From assembly GCA_007996965.1 (NCBI GenBank), contig BIMP01000001.1, forward strand, positions 930,001-994,000: a DNA stretch of 64,000 nucleotides, read 5' to 3'. Numbering within the stretch: the first letter of the stretch is position 1; every line of letters starts with the position of its first letter. The notes under the pieces are model-generated. The model did not search any database. It worked only from the letters and a program-made list of their open reading frames with translations, and was not told the DNA's origin. Origin of the DNA: a cyanobiont of Ornithocercus magnificus. GTDB taxonomy: Bacteria > Cyanobacteriota > Cyanobacteriia > PCC-6307 > Cyanobiaceae. Positions 30,968 through 40,845 of the stretch are shown here, one piece after another. A program made the position numbers and the translations under genes.

Positions 30968-31945
30968 TTACACATCGCTTTTGTTACAGCGGTCTTTTAA
31001 TAAAGTTCTTTCAAAGTTTAAAGCCGGTGAAGACCAGGTCTTCCAATTACCTTTAGCTCCCGTGACATTAATCTTTTTAGCAAGACAGTTAATGGCCAAG
31101 TATAAAGGCTGACCCTTGCGGTTGAGTGTGGGGGCTACATAGCTACCACCTATTGATTGCCAATTAGCCCAATCTACACGAATTGGACCATAAGTACGCC
31201 ACTCAGCCTTACTTATTTTGATAGATGAGGGTGTTTCTTCTATTGCATCAGCAGAAATACGATTGTCAGGTGGAGATGACTTAGTAAAGGTTCTAGTCTC
31301 TGATTCTATGCTATAAGTAGGCCTAGACTGTGTACGAGTTTTTGCAGGTGCCCGCAGTAAAATTTTAGTGCCTATGCTCAAACGGTCGGGGTTTTTGATG
31401 CTATTCGTGCTAATTAGAGTTGCTAGTGGGATCTGGTAAGCTCGAGCTATTTGTGCTAAAGTTTGACCTCGGGCTACTATATGAGTAGTGGCACTAGGGT
31501 TAGTCTTAATTGGCAATGGCCGTTTATCGAAACTTGATCTAGATGCAGCTTGCTGAGGGAATATTGCAGTTGATGGAAGCATCAAAGTTTGGCCAAGCTC
31601 AACGTGATCAGCATCCCGCAGCTTATTAAGAGTCATCAAGTCACGTTCGCTCACACGATATAAAATAGCTATAGTACCGAGAGTGTCGCCGCTCTGTACT
31701 ATATGCCGTCCACTTCCTGATCGAAGCATACCACCACTGGTACTAGGTATTATCAGGCGCCTACCTGCCTCTATATTGTTGGGGTCGCGCAGCCTATTTA
31801 AGCGCACCAGAGATTCTAGAGAGACACCATACCGATCAGCCACTTCGGAAAGACTTTCGCCAGGCATAACAGTTATAGTATTAGCATATGTGTGAATAGT
31901 AGTGAAAGTTGCTAGCAAAAGAGCAGCGGCAAACGTATGGCGCAT
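30968..31945 (-). CDS. LysM peptidoglycan-binding protein with three LysM domains
   Basis: The 325-residue protein (ATG at 31945) has a signal peptide (MRHTFAAALLLATFTTIHTYA) and then three LysM motifs of about 44 residues each at about 24-67, 80-125 and 152-197, recognisable by repeats such as GESLSEVADRYGVSLESLVR, SGDTLGTIAILYRVSERDLM and RGQTLAQIARAYQIPLATLI. The rest is a low-complexity linker and a conserved C-terminal domain (TYGPIRVDWANWQSIGGSYV). It should bind cell-wall glycans in the periplasm. The enzymatic role, if any, is unclear. Confidence 0.85.
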   Translation of the reverse strand: MRHTFAAALLLATFTTIHTYANTITVMPGESLSEVADRYGVSLESLVRLNRLRDPNNIEAGRRLIIPSTSGGMLRSGSGRHIVQSGDTLGTIAILYRVSERDLMTLNKLRDADHVELGQTLMLPSTAIFPQQAASRSSFDKRPLPIKTNPSATTHIVARGQTLAQIARAYQIPLATLISTNSIKNPDRLSIGTKILLRAPAKTRTQSRPTYSIESETRTFTKSSPPDNRISADAIEETPSSIKISKAEWRTYGPIRVDWANWQSIGGSYVAPTLNRKGQPLYLAINCLAKKINVTGAKGNWKTWSSPALNFERTLLKDRCNKSDV

Positions 31946-32473
31946 GCAGGATCAATAACACCTAGGTGAAACCATGAAGCTTTTCCATTTTTCCTAACAG
32001 TACCACTCACTCAGTATCTTGTAAAGTACCTCAACGTGATAGGTCTCAAGTTCGCGCATGCACTACTAGTTTACATCTCAACTTAGTCTCAAAGATTACT
32101 AATTGTAGTCTCTGCCAAACAGTTTTGGCAGTGGAGTAACTTATCTAAGCTTCTCCTATAGAATAGGTTTTAGTATGTAGACTAAAACCTCACATAGCCA
32201 TAGTGGGCATAGGCTCCTAAAGAGAAACACATGCCTCGTAAGGCCATCTGACTAGCAATTTTCAATTCCACAGTAGTAGTTTAATACTCCTTCAGGTACT
32301 GACCTAGTAAGGCTTATTGCACTCATGTAGCATACTAGTCTAAGTTGGATAGTAAGTTGAGCACCACACGGCAATAGACTAAAGCTTCTTAAGCCAAGTT
32401 AGAATTGCTCCAATAGAACACCAGAGAAGACTGTCGGTGATGTTGCTAGCTATGGCACAACAAAATTCAGGAT
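31946..32473. other. Divergent gap with two strong stem-loops
   Basis: This 528-bp region separates the LysM gene (minus) and the GH13 gene (plus). Two perfect stem-loops sit within 80 bp: CTGCCAAA/TTTGGCAG at 32112-32131 and AGGTTTTAGT/ACTAAAACCT at 32165-32190. No ORF is supported. It could hold a small RNA (see findings). Confidence 0.45.
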
Positions 32474-34135
32474 ATGAAAAAGTGTAATCCGTGGTGGAAC
32501 GGTGCCGTGATTTACCAGCTAATCGTGCGCACCTTTGCTGATGATGATGGGGATGGTATTGGGGATCTCCAGGGCTTGTCTAATCACCTAGCTTACCTAC
32601 ATTGGCTTGGTGTAGATGCTATTTGTCTAACACCTATCTACCCTTCACCTCTGCAAGATGGCGGCTATGACATAACAGATTTTCACGCTATCCACCCAGA
32701 CCTTGGTGATTTCTCAGCATTTCATCGCTTGATGACTGCAGCTCATGATAAAGGGTTGAAAGTAGTGTTAGATCTTGTGCTTAACCACACAAGTAATCTT
32801 CACACTTGGTTTCATCGCGCACGCTGGGCACCAAAAGGTAGTCCAGAACGCAATGTCTATGTATGGAGCGATGACCCACATCGCTATGCTGCTGCACCAG
32901 TGCTATTCCGCCATTTTGAATCCTCAAACTGGGAATGGGACGAAGTTGCTAAGCAATACTATTTGCATCGTTTTCTGCGTCACCAACCCGATCTCAACTA
33001 CGAGAGTCCCTGGGTTCAGGAACAGATGTTAAGTGTGGTTGATTTTTGGCTTGACCGTGGCGTCGATGGTTTTCGCCTTGATGCAGTTCCTTTTCTCTAT
33101 GAAGAAGAAGGAAGTCGCTGTGAGGGCCTACCCGCAACTCATGCTTTTTTACAACTTCTGCGGCAGCGCGTAGAAAACCATGGTCGTGATATACTACTTC
33201 TTGGTGAGGCAATCCAGCCTATTCAGGAGGCAGCTTCTTACTTAGTAAATAATGAGCTGCATAGTGCATTTAACTTCGTATTAACAGCTCATCTATTTGC
33301 AGCAGTAGCCAGTGGTACGGCTGACCAACTGCAAAAAAACTTACAAACAGCACAGGATGCTATACCCGGTTGCCGCTGGGCTTTGCCGCTACGCAATCAC
33401 GATGAGCTGTGGCTTGGTGACGGACATCTAGTGCCTGAATCAGTGATTCAGGCAATCTATTCTGGGCTGCACCAAGGGCAAGGTCACTGGCTCAACTGGG
33501 GTATCAACCGCCGCCTTGCTCCCTTACTGAACGGGGACCCGCGACCAAACCGGTTATTACACGGCCTGATTTATAGTTTACCTGGCATACCCTGTCTCTA
33601 CTATGGCGATGAGCTGGGCATGGGGGACTGGCCAGGGCTGAGAGACCGGGACCCTAATCGCACACCAATGGCTTGGACACCTGAGCGTAACGGTAGCTTC
33701 TCATCTGCGCCAGATCCGCTTCTAGTCCTACCAGCGATTACTACACCTGGCTACGACTACCGAATTATTAATGTTGAGGTGCAGAAGCAACTATCTGGGT
33801 CGTTGCTTGATTGGCATCGACGGATGTTGACTTGCCGCCGTCTGCTAACAGCTTTGCGCCATGGCAACTTTGAGTTGCTTTCCTGTGATCACCCTAGTAT
33901 CATCACTTATGTACGCACCAATAGGGAAATGACAGTGCTTATAGCTGCCAACCTATCAGCTACTGGTGCTTCGCTGAAGCTTGATATGAGCCGCTGGCAG
34001 GGCCAGCGCACTAGGGAGGTGCTTTGGGGCTGTGAATTCCCCGCTGCATCAATCGACTGGTTTGTTTATCTACCTGCTTACGGCTTTAGCTGGTGGCTAA
34101 TTGGGGAAGTTAAAACAGCTGAAAAGATAGAATAG
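32474..34135 (+). CDS. treS: Trehalose synthase-like alpha-glucan enzyme (GH13)
   Basis: This 553-residue GH13 protein begins at the ATG at 32474. The (beta/alpha)8 barrel carries the catalytic set: nucleophile in GFRLDAVPFLYEEEGSRCEG, acid/base Glu in ILLLGEA, and the third acid in LRNHDELWL. Trehalose-synthase features are GYDITDFHAIHPDLG, the tail block RRLAPLLNGD, and YGDELGMGDWPGLRDRDP with RTPMAW. It would interconvert maltose and trehalose, relevant to osmotic balance. No fused maltokinase is present. It is followed by another GH13 gene on the same strand after about 376 bp. Confidence 0.82.
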   Translation: MKKCNPWWNGAVIYQLIVRTFADDDGDGIGDLQGLSNHLAYLHWLGVDAICLTPIYPSPLQDGGYDITDFHAIHPDLGDFSAFHRLMTAAHDKGLKVVLDLVLNHTSNLHTWFHRARWAPKGSPERNVYVWSDDPHRYAAAPVLFRHFESSNWEWDEVAKQYYLHRFLRHQPDLNYESPWVQEQMLSVVDFWLDRGVDGFRLDAVPFLYEEEGSRCEGLPATHAFLQLLRQRVENHGRDILLLGEAIQPIQEAASYLVNNELHSAFNFVLTAHLFAAVASGTADQLQKNLQTAQDAIPGCRWALPLRNHDELWLGDGHLVPESVIQAIYSGLHQGQGHWLNWGINRRLAPLLNGDPRPNRLLHGLIYSLPGIPCLYYGDELGMGDWPGLRDRDPNRTPMAWTPERNGSFSSAPDPLLVLPAITTPGYDYRIINVEVQKQLSGSLLDWHRRMLTCRRLLTALRHGNFELLSCDHPSIITYVRTNREMTVLIAANLSATGASLKLDMSRWQGQRTREVLWGCEFPAASIDWFVYLPAYGFSWWLIGEVKTAEKIE

Positions 34136-34511
34136 ATAGATGGTAAGTTCGCTACTGCTAGAATTCAATACTTTGAGATCCTAACTTGATTAGGTACCGC
34201 TATAACTATCACAGTTTGTCGATGCTAGAAGATGAATTGCCATCAAGGTAATAACTATAGTTGCGAATCTGTGTGGCGGAATTAGAAGTGACTTAAGATG
34301 TTTAGCCCAATCCCCTACTGTGTTCAGTTAAGATAGAAACCACCAAACATCTTAGTTTAATCTAGAGATGTAAACCGCACTAGCTACCCAAACGTCTTGA
34401 TCCAGTTGCAGAGTGAGAAGGCAATCCTGCCGCAACTACAAGTTCTTTATTGCCAGTGATGGAAAACCTAGTTGTAAGGAGCATATAATCTAGACTTGCA
34501 TTATCTACCTT
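34136..34511. other. Gap between the two GH13 genes with a perfect inverted repeat
   Basis: There is no ORF. A perfect 10-bp inverted repeat (TAAGATGTTT at 34294-34303, AAACATCTTA at 34345-34354) separated by 41 bp could form a long stem-loop or bind a dimeric regulator. Confidence 0.35.
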
Positions 34512-35909
34512 ATGGGCCCCTCTTGGGTATCTAATGCTGTAGTTTACCAAATCTTCCCGGATCGCTTCCAGCGTAGTGGTAAGGTAAAATTACAGGCAGA
34601 TTTACAACTAATGCCATGGGGTGCTAACCCAGCTGAGCAGGGATTTCAGGGCGGTGATTTGTATGGCATAATCGAAAGTCTAGATCGCTTGCAGGCAATT
34701 GGAATCACCTGTCTCTATTTAACGCCAATCTTCACTTCAGCTGCCAATCACCGCTATCATACTTTCGATTATTTTCAAGTAGATCCTCTCCTAGGAGGCG
34801 ATACAGCACTAACTGCCCTAATTAGCGCCCTCCATACTCGTGGCATGCGGATAATTCTTGATGGTGTTTTCAATCACTGTAGCCGTGGCTTCTGGGCCTT
34901 TCATCATGTAGTCGAGAACGGCCCTGCATCACCCTACCGTGGCTGGTTCCACATTGTGTCCTGGCCATTACAGCCATATCCGGCTGTTAATGAATTCTGT
35001 GGCTATCACTGCTGGTGGAACAACCCAGCCCTGCCAAAGTTCAATCATGAACATCCATCTGTTCAAGAGCTGCTGTTGAATGTCGGGCGTCATTGGCTCC
35101 AAATTGGTATTGATGGCTGGCGGCTGGATGTGCCTGATGAAGTGCCTGCCAGCTTTTGGTTGAAATTCCGGCAGATGGTAAAAGAAGTGAATGCTGAAGC
35201 CTGGATCGTTGGTGAGATCTGGGGAGATGCACAACCTTGGCTAGCTGGTAACCATTTTGACGGAGTGATGAATTATCGACTTGGCTGGAGTATTCTCTCT
35301 TGGGTTGGAGGCAATTGCCTCATGGAAAACTGCTCTAACCCACAGTATCCATTACAAACTATAACAACACCTGAACTTATTACCATTTGGCAGCAGATAT
35401 TCGGCAATTATGCTCCAGAAGTAAACTGCTGCCAGCTTAACCTACTAGACAGCCATGATGTGCCACGCGCTCTGCACACTCTTGTTGGCAAAGTTTCAGC
35501 GTTAAAACTGGCCTTGACATTACTGTTCTTGCATCCTGGTGCACCCTGTATATATTATGGCACTGAAGCCTGCCTAGATGGTGGTGCTGAGCCTGGTTGC
35601 CGCGAGGCTTTTCCATGCGGTAGGCCCTGGTCAGGAAATCTCAGCGAGGTCCTACGGTCACTGGCAGATTTACGTAAAAAACACCCCAACTTGAGCACTA
35701 TAGAGCCATATTGGCAAGCATTAGGTAAACATGGACTTGTTGGAGTTTGGCCAATGGCAGGACTCACTGTCTGGCTTAATCGTAGCCGGGAGAACACACT
35801 ACCGATTCCCTCAGATCAGGGAAAGGTTATCTGGAGATTAATCACAGGTGACTCTAACAGTGTATCACCTCAAGGAGCAGTATTATGTGAGTCAAGCTCT
35901 CTATGCTGA
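34512..35909 (+). CDS. Alpha-amylase-family (GH13) enzyme
   Basis: This 465-residue GH13 protein (ATG at 34512) has the usual barrel with nucleophile Asp in DGWRLDVPDEV, acid/base Glu in IVGEIWGD and the third Asp in LLDSHDVPR. An early YQIFPDRFQ and the ILDGVFNHCSRGF block resemble neopullulanase/maltogenic-amylase relatives (GH13_20/21-like). It may act on maltodextrin or storage glucan. No N-terminal signal peptide is seen, so it is cytosolic. Exact specificity is not resolved. Confidence 0.8.
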   Translation: MGPSWVSNAVVYQIFPDRFQRSGKVKLQADLQLMPWGANPAEQGFQGGDLYGIIESLDRLQAIGITCLYLTPIFTSAANHRYHTFDYFQVDPLLGGDTALTALISALHTRGMRIILDGVFNHCSRGFWAFHHVVENGPASPYRGWFHIVSWPLQPYPAVNEFCGYHCWWNNPALPKFNHEHPSVQELLLNVGRHWLQIGIDGWRLDVPDEVPASFWLKFRQMVKEVNAEAWIVGEIWGDAQPWLAGNHFDGVMNYRLGWSILSWVGGNCLMENCSNPQYPLQTITTPELITIWQQIFGNYAPEVNCCQLNLLDSHDVPRALHTLVGKVSALKLALTLLFLHPGAPCIYYGTEACLDGGAEPGCREAFPCGRPWSGNLSEVLRSLADLRKKHPNLSTIEPYWQALGKHGLVGVWPMAGLTVWLNRSRENTLPIPSDQGKVIWRLITGDSNSVSPQGAVLCESSSLC

Positions 35910-35958
35910 ATGAAAGTTCTCAAGCTCTTAAGCTGCTGCAGTTAGTTAAGGGTGAACT

Positions 35959-36618
35959 GTGCCTCCTAGTCGAAGATTCCGACGCTTGAGAAAACTACTG
36001 ACCTTCACTAGCGCTGTGGTTCTAGTCATAGTCTTAGTCGTCTTAGTTCAAAGATATGGTTTAGTGCCCCTGCGTATCCAAGTCGAACGTATGGGCACTT
36101 GGGCTCCACTAGGAATCTTCATACTTCGGTCTATCAGCATAATTTTTCCAGCCCTTCCAAGCACAGTTTACTCTATACTTGCAGGAGCCTTACTAGGTTT
36201 TCCTGTTGGCATTTTCACCATCATTCTTAGTGACTTAATTGCCTGTCAAATAGCATTTCTGCTATCTCATCATTATGGTCGTACGTTAGTGAGGAAATTT
36301 GTCGGCAAGCAAGCAATCACCCGTATTGAGCATTTTAGCCGGGGCCAACTAGAGGGTAATTTCTTTCTAATGACAGGTCTTTTAATGACCGGTATGTTTG
36401 ACTTTGTCTGCTATGCTGCTGGCCTTGCTGGCATTCGTTGGAGGTCTTTTACACCAGCACTCTTACTTAGTATTATGATTTCAGACCCCCCGATTGTTGC
36501 ACTTGGTGCAGGCCTTCTTAGTGGTGGTCGGTTAATTCTTAGCCTAGCTTTACTTGGTATAATTGGTTTAGCAATTATCTCTGCATTAGTGCGACGATCA
36601 GTTCCCAAAAAAAGCTGA
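35959..36618 (+). CDS. TVP38/TMEM64-type (VTT domain) membrane protein
   Basis: The 219-residue membrane protein starts at a GTG at 35959. It has about six hydrophobic stretches and the VTT/DedA-like block (STVYSILAGALLGFPVGIF then LLSHHYGRTLV). Such proteins are linked to lipid scrambling and membrane homeostasis, with no firm bacterial role. The start is preceded by a weak SD-like ggtgaac. Confidence 0.78.
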   Translation: MPPSRRFRRLRKLLTFTSAVVLVIVLVVLVQRYGLVPLRIQVERMGTWAPLGIFILRSISIIFPALPSTVYSILAGALLGFPVGIFTIILSDLIACQIAFLLSHHYGRTLVRKFVGKQAITRIEHFSRGQLEGNFFLMTGLLMTGMFDFVCYAAGLAGIRWRSFTPALLLSIMISDPPIVALGAGLLSGGRLILSLALLGIIGLAIISALVRRSVPKKS

Positions 36619-37018
36619 TTAATGTTTATTCGACTTAAACTTCACTGCCCTGAGTTACTAGGTAAATAAGACAAAACATTTGAGTCAATACACCCCATTT
36701 CTTCTTCAGTTAATATGATAGAGAATCGAAGCTTCCTAGCAATGTAAATATCCTCATAATGCCTTGATCTGTAAGACTATACTTAAATCACATCTTTGTA
36801 TTATGCGCAGGTCAGTTATTCTCGGCTACTTGTAGCAGGCCGGCTACCCTGCGCTACTCAGACTAATTAGCTAGGAGCCTAGCCAAAAAATGACTCAAAC
36901 CACTGGTTGATAAAGGCTGGCGATATTCTAAAGAAGCATAACAAGCACGACACCGAAACCTACTAGCTCTAGCCATTTCTAGATCTGAGTGAAGTCAGGA
37001 TCACCTCTAAATCAATGG
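36619..37018. other. Gap between the VTT gene and the tRNA pair
   Basis: This is 400 bp without a convincing ORF. It contains short inverted repeats, including GCTAGG/CCTAGC around 36870-36883 and a stem formed by GTAGCAGG and CCT(GC)GCTAC a little before it. These lie downstream of the two minus-strand tRNA genes and could act as their 3' processing or termination signals. Confidence 0.35.
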
Positions 37019-37090
<72 letters not shown>

Positions 37091-37098
37091 ATGTGGAG

Positions 37099-37180
37099 TG
37101 GGCCGGGTTGGATTTGAACCAACGTAGGCAGAGCCAGCGGATTTACAGTCCGCCCCCATTAACCACTCGGGCACCGACCC
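37099..37180 (-). tRNA. tRNA-Tyr (GUA)
   Basis: The 82-nt class II cloverleaf starts GGGTCGGTGCCCGAGTGG with a long variable arm and anticodon loop CTGTAAA (anticodon GTA). The acceptor stem GGGTCGG pairs with CCGGCCC with one G-U. It precedes tRNA-Thr on the minus strand. Confidence 0.95.
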
Positions 37181-37280
37181 AAGACCACGCACATGACACT
37201 ACCAGCTCAGTCAACAACCTACACGGCTGGAACATCATCGATACGATCAGCACAATGTCGCTTGGCTGTTGAGGAGAAGC

Positions 37281-37757
37281 ATGAACCTACTGCTAATCAA
37301 CGGTCCCAATCTCAACCTTTTAGGGAAAAGGGAGCCAATCTTCTACGGCAGTGCTAAACTAGAAGCAATTGAAGCTGATCTTCGACGTGAAGCAAGGCAG
37401 CGTGGAGCCCGGTTAGACTGTTTTCAGAGCAACAGTGAGGGTGCTCTTGTAGATAGGATTCAAGCTGCGCTTGAGGAACAATGTGATGGTGTTCTAATCA
37501 ACGCCGGTGCTTACACACACACCTCAATTGCCATCCGTGATGCACTGCTTGCGATTGCCCTTCCTTTCGTAGAACTTCACATGAGCAATGTGTATTCTCG
37601 CGAGCCATTCCGACAGCGCTCGCTGCTAGTAGACTGTGCTGTTGGTGTGGTGAGTGGTTTTGGGGCTCTGAGTTATAGTCTTGCCTTGGAGGGTCTACTA
37701 CAGTATTTGCGTACAAGTGACGCAAAGATTAAGTCTGGCTATGGTCTAGGCTCTTAA
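37281..37757 (+). CDS. aroQ: Type II 3-dehydroquinate dehydratase
   Basis: AroQ dehydrates 3-dehydroquinate in the shikimate pathway. The 158-residue protein starts at the ATG at 37281, preceded by the SD gaggagaa. The N-terminal [20 protein letters not shown] carries the catalytic tyrosine region, [16 protein letters not shown] holds the active-site asparagine area, and [15 protein letters not shown] contains the catalytic histidine and arginine. Homododecameric type II enzymes have this length. Confidence 0.95.
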   Translation: MNLLLINGPNLNLLGKREPIFYGSAKLEAIEADLRREARQRGARLDCFQSNSEGALVDRIQAALEEQCDGVLINAGAYTHTSIAIRDALLAIALPFVELHMSNVYSREPFRQRSLLVDCAVGVVSGFGALSYSLALEGLLQYLRTSDAKIKSGYGLGS

Positions 37758-38031
37758 CCTATTCAATTTTTAGTAGTCAATATCTACTGACCATCAATTG
37801 AAGTGAGTTGTCTTTCCTAATCTCCCGAATATGGGTTGTAACAACATGCTAGATGTAAATGAAAAGTTGTAGATGTATAAGTCATAGCCGCATATGATTA
37901 AGTATGTGTTTTTTGTATGTTTCTTCCTGCTTAAGATCTGACAAAATAGGCTCCGTAACTAATGACATGGTACTGACCAGTTTCAGGTGTAGTCACCTAA
38001 AACAGTGATTGATTTCATTTGCCGGGAGTTC
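37758..38031. other. Gap between aroQ and cobI
   Basis: This is 274 bp without a convincing ORF. A very short frame from about 37893 (MIKYVFFVCFFLLKI) is likely chance. From memory relatives often have miaE here; no trace is recognisable. Confidence 0.35.
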
Positions 38032-38832
38032 ATGACAACCATTAGCGTCTCGGATCCACAACAAAGCGGTCAACTCTCTATCGTTGGTGTTGGTCCTGGA
38101 GACCCTGAGCTAATCACGCTTGCTGCCTACCGCGCTATTGCCAATGCTGATGTTGTTGCATACCCAGTAGCACATGCAGGCGGTGATGGAATCGCTGTTA
38201 CTATTGCTGGTTGCTACCTTAATCCTAGGCAGTGTCTTCTGCCGCTTCACTTTCCAATGTTGAGGGAGGATAAACCACGCCTCCAAGCCTGGAACTTAGC
38301 AGCAGATATCCTGGCTACCGCTGTTAGGAGATCTTGCCGTGTTGTACTTCTCTGTGAAGGGGATGTTTCCTTATTTGCAACAGCCAATTACGTGCGGCTA
38401 GCCCTACAGCAGCGCTACCCTAACTGTTCTGTGCGTTTAATTCCCGGAATCATGGCCGTTACAGCAGCAGCAGCAGCGGCACCGTGGCCCCTTGCCTTTC
38501 AGCATGAAGGACTGCTCATACGTCCCTGTCCAGATAGGCGCGAAGAGTTTATACAGCTACTGTCACAAGCAAGGGTAAACGAAACAGCATTAGCCCTGTT
38601 GAAGCTGGGTCAACGTTGGTCCTGGGTTCAACCACTACTACAAGAGTATGGACTGTTATCGAACTGCTTATTTGCTGAGCGCATAGGATGGCCCGATCAA
38701 GTCTTGAAACGAGCAGATTGCATACCACCTGGACCTAGACCTTACTTTTCATTGCTTCTAGTCCGTCAAAGTTGCTCTGTTCTGTTACCTGAAAAAGTGA
38801 CTTCAGATTGCTGCTCTGCAGCAACAAGTTAG
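38032..38832 (+). CDS. cobI: Precorrin-2 C20-methyltransferase
   Basis: CobI methylates precorrin-2 at C20 in the aerobic-type cobalamin route, with SAM. From the ATG at 38032 it has 266 residues. Tetrapyrrole methylase marks are GVGPGDPELITLAAYRAI near the N-terminus, VVLLCEGDVSLF and the [20 protein letters not shown] block. A GTG at 38005 in the same frame would add 9 residues. The pathway fits a B12-producing picocyanobacterium. Confidence 0.9.
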   Translation: MTTISVSDPQQSGQLSIVGVGPGDPELITLAAYRAIANADVVAYPVAHAGGDGIAVTIAGCYLNPRQCLLPLHFPMLREDKPRLQAWNLAADILATAVRRSCRVVLLCEGDVSLFATANYVRLALQQRYPNCSVRLIPGIMAVTAAAAAAPWPLAFQHEGLLIRPCPDRREEFIQLLSQARVNETALALLKLGQRWSWVQPLLQEYGLLSNCLFAERIGWPDQVLKRADCIPPGPRPYFSLLLVRQSCSVLLPEKVTSDCCSAATS

Positions 38833-39468
38833 CACTTAAGTTCTCACATAAACCTAATCGGTATCTTACGATGTCTGTTTTCGACTGTATTGATTGCAGT
38901 TTATCTAGTAAGCATATCCAACTTAGTACAGACTCCTAGCTCATAGTTACAGGATGTGTACCGAAATTTAGAGTTGCCGTAAGACCATGCTTAGAAACAG
39001 ATTGCATATTTACTAAACTAAACTTAGGTAGGTACTCAAGTAAAGTTTAAAAACTATGTAAGCTTAGAAGTATAGAGTTGTGTGTTAGTCAGAGTTAACA
39101 GACTGGCTTTATGAGCTGCTCCTATAGCCAGCCTGATGGTTAAATCTGACATCGGTACCAGCAATCACCAAAGTTACAAGTAAATTTACCTGAGTAGTTG
39201 TACTTTAGCTGACTACTCCTAGCAAAAATTTACCTCTTAGGTTTAGCTGTAGATAGTTCAGCGCTCAAGTAATTACTCTACACACACCAATGTGCGGATA
39301 TAGGTTTTGCCTACCAGGTTAGGTGGTGATGTGTAGCTAGAGATAGCAGCCAATAACACTCGGACCTATTTTTCTTAATCTGTGCCCAGATCTTATTCTG
39401 AGGTTTTATCCAGGCATCTAGGGGTTTTCCCTAATTTCTGCAGGATTCAGGATATTATAAGATTTTCT
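38833..39468. other. Long gap between cobI and der with a large stem-loop
   Basis: The roughly 636 bp hold no recognisable gene, although the last 87 bases form an open frame in line with der. A stem-loop spans about 39094-39143, where CTGGCT pairs with AGCCAG and outer TTAA with TTAA. It may be a structured leader, a terminator, or an RNA gene. Nothing else is supported. Confidence 0.4.
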
Positions 39469-40818
39469 GTGGCACTTCCAGTCATAGTTGTAATTGGTCG
39501 CCCCAATGTTGGTAAGTCTACGCTAGCCAACCGCCTCTGCAATAGCCGTGAGGCTATTGTCCATAACAGACCTGGTATCACACGCGATCGCAACTACCAA
39601 GATGGCTTCTGGAAAGATCGTAGCTTTCGCGTGGTTGACACTGGAGGTCTCATCTTCGATGATGATACTGAGTTTCTGCCAGAAATACGAATACAGGCTA
39701 ATGCTGCTCTAGCCGAGGCAGCTGTAGCACTAGTAGTTGTTGATGGACAACAAGGAGTAACTGCTGCCGATGAAGCTATTGCTAACTGGCTGCGAATCCA
39801 AACTCATCCTATCCTTCTTGCTGTAAATAAGTGTGAATCTCCCCAGCAAGGTCTAGCAATGGCCGCAGAATTTTGGGGTCTTGGCCTTGGCGAACCTCAT
39901 GCCATCTCGGCCATACATGGTGCAGGCACTGGTGATTTGATGGACAAAGTTCTCGAACTTCTACCCCAAGATTCTGAGGGTCAAGAAGTCGAAGAGCCAA
40001 TCCAGCTAGCAATTGTTGGCCGTCCTAATGTCGGCAAGTCGAGTCTGCTAAATGCCATCTGTGGCGAGATACGTGCCATTGTCAGTCCAATTCGTGGCAC
40101 CACTCGTGACACAATTGATACCTATCTCAAACGTGAGGGCTACTCTTGGCGACTCCTTGATACTGCTGGTATACACCGCCGCCGTAGCGTTAAATATGGA
40201 CCAGAGTTTTTCGGGATTAGCCGCAGTTTCAAAGCCATTGAGCGCAGTGACATATGTATACTTGTTATTGATGCACTTGACGGCATCACTGACCAGGACC
40301 AGCGGCTTGCTGGTCGCATCGAGAGTAGAGGGCGTGCCTGTGTTGTAGTAATTAATAAATGGGACGTTGTCAGAAAAGACAGCTATACTATGAAAACTAT
40401 GGAAAAAGAGCTTAGGGCCAAGCTCTATTTCCTTGACTGGAGCTCAATGCTATTTGCCTCAGCAATTACCAAGCAGCGAGTGAATAGTATCTTCCCACTA
40501 GCAATTCAAGCTGTGGAGCAGCACCGCCGCCGTGTGAGTACCTCTGTTGTCAATGAAGTACTTAAAGAAGCATTGCGCTGGCGTAATCCTCCTGCAACAC
40601 ACGGTGGCCGCCAAGGCCGGCTTTATTACGGAACGCAAGTAGCAAGCCGTCCTCCAAGCTTTACACTATTTGTCAATGATCCGAAGTTATTCGGAGATAC
40701 ATACAGACGCTATGTCGAGCGGCAACTACGTGAGGGTCTTGGCTTTAAAGGTACTCCCTTAAGACTATTCTGGCGTGGTAAGCGACAGCGTGATGCCGAG
40801 CGTGACCTAGCCCGGTAG
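39469..40818 (+). CDS. der: Ribosome-associated GTPase Der
   Basis: Der (EngA) has two GTPase domains and a KH domain and is needed for 50S assembly. Starting at the GTG at 39469 it has 449 residues. Both P-loops, GRPNVGKS, are visible (residues about 9-16 and about 183-190), with DTGGL and DTAGI switch motifs and NKCE/NKWD specificity motifs. The KH-like C-terminus contains [13 protein letters not shown]. The frame extends 29 codons upstream to 39382 without stops, but that part does not look like the family. Confidence 0.93.
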   Translation: MALPVIVVIGRPNVGKSTLANRLCNSREAIVHNRPGITRDRNYQDGFWKDRSFRVVDTGGLIFDDDTEFLPEIRIQANAALAEAAVALVVVDGQQGVTAADEAIANWLRIQTHPILLAVNKCESPQQGLAMAAEFWGLGLGEPHAISAIHGAGTGDLMDKVLELLPQDSEGQEVEEPIQLAIVGRPNVGKSSLLNAICGEIRAIVSPIRGTTRDTIDTYLKREGYSWRLLDTAGIHRRRSVKYGPEFFGISRSFKAIERSDICILVIDALDGITDQDQRLAGRIESRGRACVVVINKWDVVRKDSYTMKTMEKELRAKLYFLDWSSMLFASAITKQRVNSIFPLAIQAVEQHRRRVSTSVVNEVLKEALRWRNPPATHGGRQGRLYYGTQVASRPPSFTLFVNDPKLFGDTYRRYVERQLREGLGFKGTPLRLFWRGKRQRDAERDLAR

Positions 40819-40845
40819 CAAAAATCCAAAGACTGAATTTACTCC

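Noticed and set aside
36619-37018. Inverted repeat GCTAGG/CCTAGC followed by an A-run
   Set aside because: On the strand of the tRNA genes the T-run precedes the stem, so it is not an intrinsic terminator; kept only as a structural note.
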